From Acidimicrobiia bacterium (GTDB lineage Bacteria; Actinomycetota; Acidimicrobiia; Acidimicrobiales; Bin134), in assembly GCA_022822905.1 (NCBI GenBank), contig JAJDYE010000017.1, positions 124,001-188,000 on the forward strand: a stretch of 64,000 nucleotides of DNA, read 5' to 3'. The notes under the pieces were generated by a model. The model was not told the origin of the DNA and ran no database searches. It saw only the letters and a list, made by a program, of their open reading frames with translations. The position numbers and the translations under genes are program-made. Positions 61,718-64,000 of the stretch are shown piece after piece. How positions within the stretch are numbered: position 1 is the stretch's first letter; every line of letters begins with the position of its first letter.

Positions 61718-62881
61718 ATGGCCGAGGTTGACATCGGGCTGGGCAAGACCGCACGGCGGGCGTACGGGTTCGACGACATTGCCATCGTGCCCACCCGCCG
61801 TACCCGCGACCCCGAGGACGTGAGCATCGCCTGGGAGATCGATGCCTACCGCTTCGACCTCCCCCTCATGGCCTCAGCCATGGACGGCGTGGTTAGCCCC
61901 GAGACCGCCATCGCCATCGGCCAGCTCGGCGGGGTGGGGGTGCTGAACCTGGAGGGGCTCTGGACCCGCTATGAGGATCCCGAGCCCATTCTGGACGAGA
62001 TAGCGGCCCAGTCCCCGGAAAAGGCCACGCTGCGGATGCAGGAGCTGTATGCCGAGCCGATCAAACCCGAACTGGTCGGCGAGCGCATCCGTCAGATCAA
62101 AGACGCCGGGGTGATCTCCTGCGCGTCGGTCACTCCCCAGCGCACCGAGCAACTGGCCCCCCACATGCTGGCCGCCGAACTCGACCTCATGGTCATCCAG
62201 GGCACGGTGGTCACCGCCGAGCACAAGTCCAAGAACCATGAGCCGTTGAACCTCAAGCAGTTTGTGCGCCGCTTGGAGATTCCGGTGATCGTCGGCGGCT
62301 GCGCCAGTTATGACGCTGCACTTCACCTCATGCGCACCGGCGCCGCCGGCATCCTGGTAGGGGTGGGACCGGGCCAAGCCTGCACTACCCGGGGGGTGCT
62401 GGGCATTGGGGTTCCCCAGGCCACCGCCATCGCCGACGCCCGAGCGGCCCGGATGCGCCATCTCGATGAAACCGGGGTGTATGTCCACATCATCGCCGAC
62501 GGGGGCATGGCCACCGGGGGCGACATCGCCAAGGCCATCGTGTGCGGGGCCGACGCGGTGATGATCGGCTCCCCGCTGGCCGCGGCCCACGAGGCCCCCG
62601 GCCGGGGCCACCACTGGGGCATGGCCACCTTCCATCCCACCCTGCCCCGAGGCGCCCGGGTGCAAACCACCCCCCGGGGCACGCTGGAGGAGATCCTGGT
62701 TGGCCCGGCCCGGGAGAACGACGGTCGCCTCAACCTCTTCGGCGGTCTGCGCACCTCCATGGCCACCTGCGGCTACGAGTCGCTCAAGGAGTTCCAGAAA
62801 GCCGACATAATGATCGCCCCCTCGCTGCAAACCGAGGGCAAATCCCTCCAGCGCTCCCAGGGCATCGGAATGGGCCGTTGA
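61718..62881 (+). CDS. GuaB3-family IMP dehydrogenase-related protein
   Basis: A 387-residue TIM barrel without CBS domains (ARRAYGFDDIAIVPTRRTRDP; MASAMDGVVSP; VGVGPGQACTTRGVLGIGVPQ with the active-site Cys in the CTT loop; IADGGMATGGDIAKAIVCGADAVMIGSPLA split; C-terminal RTSMATCGYESLKEFQKADI split). GuaB3 proteins are typical actinobacterial paralogues of IMP dehydrogenase; enzymatic role less certain than GuaB. AAAGGGG 7 bases before the ATG. Its TGA overlaps the TTG start of guaA. Confidence 0.9.
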   Translation: MAEVDIGLGKTARRAYGFDDIAIVPTRRTRDPEDVSIAWEIDAYRFDLPLMASAMDGVVSPETAIAIGQLGGVGVLNLEGLWTRYEDPEPILDEIAAQSPEKATLRMQELYAEPIKPELVGERIRQIKDAGVISCASVTPQRTEQLAPHMLAAELDLMVIQGTVVTAEHKSKNHEPLNLKQFVRRLEIPVIVGGCASYDAALHLMRTGAAGILVGVGPGQACTTRGVLGIGVPQATAIADARAARMRHLDETGVYVHIIADGGMATGGDIAKAIVCGADAVMIGSPLAAAHEAPGRGHHWGMATFHPTLPRGARVQTTPRGTLEEILVGPARENDGRLNLFGGLRTSMATCGYESLKEFQKADIMIAPSLQTEGKSLQRSQGIGMGR

Positions 62882-64000
62882 GCGGCACCGCCGACGGATC
62901 ATCGGCGGCCATCGGCACCGATTCCGCCAGCCGAGACCACCCGGTCTTGGTGGTGGATTTCGGCGCCCAGTACGCGCAGCTCATCGCCCGACGGGTGCGC
63001 GAGGCCCACATCTACAGCGAGATCGTCCCTCATTTTATCAGCGCCCAAGAGATCAGTGCCCGCCAGCCCGGTGCGGTGATCTTCTCCGGCGGGCCCAAAT
63101 CGGTCCACGTCGAGGGCTCGCCTCGTATCGATCCCGACATCTACCAACTAGGTATTCCCATATTGGGCATCTGCTACGGCGCCCAGCTCATCGCCGCCCA
63201 ACTCGGCGGTGAGGTGTCCCGCACCGGCATCGGCGAGTACGGCCGCACCGCCATGAGCGTGAACGACCCCGGCACGCTGTTCGATCCCGACGAGGACACC
63301 GAGCGCCCGGTGTGGATGAGCCACTTCGACTCCATAGCCACCCCGCCCGACGGCTTTGTGGTCACCGCATCCACACCTCAAGCGCCGGTGGCGGCCCTGG
63401 AGAACCCTGCCCAGCGCATATTCGGGGTCCAGTTCCACCCCGAGGTGGCCCACACCCCCGGCGGGCAGGCGGTGCTGGAGCGGTTCTTGTACCGGGGTGC
63501 CGGCCTGGCCCCGTCGTGGACCACCGAGTCGTTCATCGACGAGGCGGTGGCCGCCATCCGGGCTCAGATCGGCGACGGGCGGGCGGTGTGCGGCCTGTCG
63601 GGCGGAGTGGACTCGGCGGTGGCCGCCGCTTTGGTCCATCGGGCGGTGGGTCATCAGCTGACCTGCGTGTTCGTGGACACCGGCCTGATGCGCCAAGACG
63701 AGGGCCAACAGGTGATCGACGCCTTCCGCCGCTCCCAGGGCATCGAGCTGATCGCAGTGGACGCCGCCGACCGGTTTTTCGAGGCCCTGGTGGGGGTGAT
63801 CGACCCCGAGGAGAAGCGCAAGATCATCGGCGAGCTGTTCATCCGCATCTTCGAGGAGGCCGCCAACCAGGTGGACGGCGCCGCCTATCTGGTGCAGGGC
63901 ACGCTCTACCCCGATGTGATCGAGTCGGGCTCCGATTCTGCGGCCAAAATCAAGAGCCATCACAACGTGGGCGGCATCCCCGAGGAGATGGACTTCGAGC
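62878..64000 (+). CDS. guaA: GMP synthase (glutamine-hydrolysing), 5' part
   Basis: 374 codons before the window ends. Class I glutaminase domain: VVDFGAQYAQLIARRVREA, FSGGPKSVH, nucleophile Cys in ILGICYGAQL, FHPEV. Then the ATP-pyrophosphatase P-loop GLSGGVDSAVAAAL and CVFVDTGLMRQDEG. Makes GMP from XMP. The TTG at 62878 overlaps the guaB3 stop (TTGA), the same coupling as ATGA with a weaker start codon; about 23 residues precede the domain. C-terminal dimerisation domain lies outside. Confidence 0.95.
   Translation, partial: MSGTADGSSAAIGTDSASRDHPVLVVDFGAQYAQLIARRVREAHIYSEIVPHFISAQEISARQPGAVIFSGGPKSVHVEGSPRIDPDIYQLGIPILGICYGAQLIAAQLGGEVSRTGIGEYGRTAMSVNDPGTLFDPDEDTERPVWMSHFDSIATPPDGFVVTASTPQAPVAALENPAQRIFGVQFHPEVAHTPGGQAVLERFLYRGAGLAPSWTTESFIDEAVAAIRAQIGDGRAVCGLSGGVDSAVAAALVHRAVGHQLTCVFVDTGLMRQDEGQQVIDAFRRSQGIELIAVDAADRFFEALVGVIDPEEKRKIIGELFIRIFEEAANQVDGAAYLVQGTLYPDVIESGSDSAAKIKSHHNVGGIPEEMDFE

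Overview
The window is 64 kb of GC-rich chromosome carrying the core transcription/translation gene block of an actinobacterium. The gene order (tRNA-Trp, secE, nusG, rplKA, rplJL, rpoBC, rpsLG-fusA-tuf, S10/spc/alpha operons, rplM-rpsI-glmM-glmS-nnr-alr-tsaE-tsaB-rimI-tsaD-groESL, guaB3-guaA) is typical of the phylum. RpoC has the actinobacterial N-terminal alpha-helical insertion (about residues 147-236). GTG/TTG starts, leaderless start contexts, a DUF222-HNH gene and long acidic tails on ribosomal proteins point to a deep branch, most likely an uncultured Acidimicrobiia; that class assignment is inference.

Layout. 1-4360: a small partial gene, tRNA-Tyr, an unknown helical protein (-), a DUF222-HNH endonuclease, a GNAT acetyltransferase (-), tRNA-Thr, tRNA-Met, an ECF sigma factor with a coupled micro-membrane protein, and tRNA-Trp. 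4404-20374: secE-nusG, L11-L1, L10-L7/L12 with a probable L10-leader, rpoB-rpoC, S12-S7-EF-G-EF-Tu-S10. 20410-24198: four non-ribosomal genes (serB, citE-like, tpx and an AI-2E-family permease) that separate rpsJ from the rest of the S10 operon. 24446-40197: L3 to L17 and truA, including secY, adk, infA and rpoA. 40290-49644: L13, S9, glmM, an unknown secreted protein (-), a greatly enlarged GlmS, nnr and alr. 49641-53829: a minus-strand accessory block (SDR, S58 peptidase, two sterol-reductase-like membrane proteins). 53983-64000: family-4 UDG, tsaE-tsaB-rimI-tsaD, CIRCE-groES-groEL, a NUDIX hydrolase, an aromatic amino-acid-decarboxylase-like enzyme, guaB3 and the 5' part of guaA.

The genes form long, tightly coupled operons with many ATGA or TGATG overlaps. 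Strong candidate promoters with a TATCAT -10 box precede rpoB, rplC and rplM. Stand-alone genes instead often begin 6-8 bases after a TANNNT box and look leaderless.

The least expected observations are: (1) repeated local tandem duplications at gene junctions of the translation operons (nusG 3' end, rpsC/rplP, rpsN/rpsH, rpmD/rplO, rpsM/rpsK), several creating micro-ORFs that repeat the stop, ribosome-binding site and start of the real genes, and similar repeats inside rplJ and tsaD; (2) a 1178-residue GlmS with three large expansions; (3) a secreted protein with two Cys-framed repeats opposite glmM; (4) the tandem bacterial sterol-reductase-like pair; (5) the split S10 operon.
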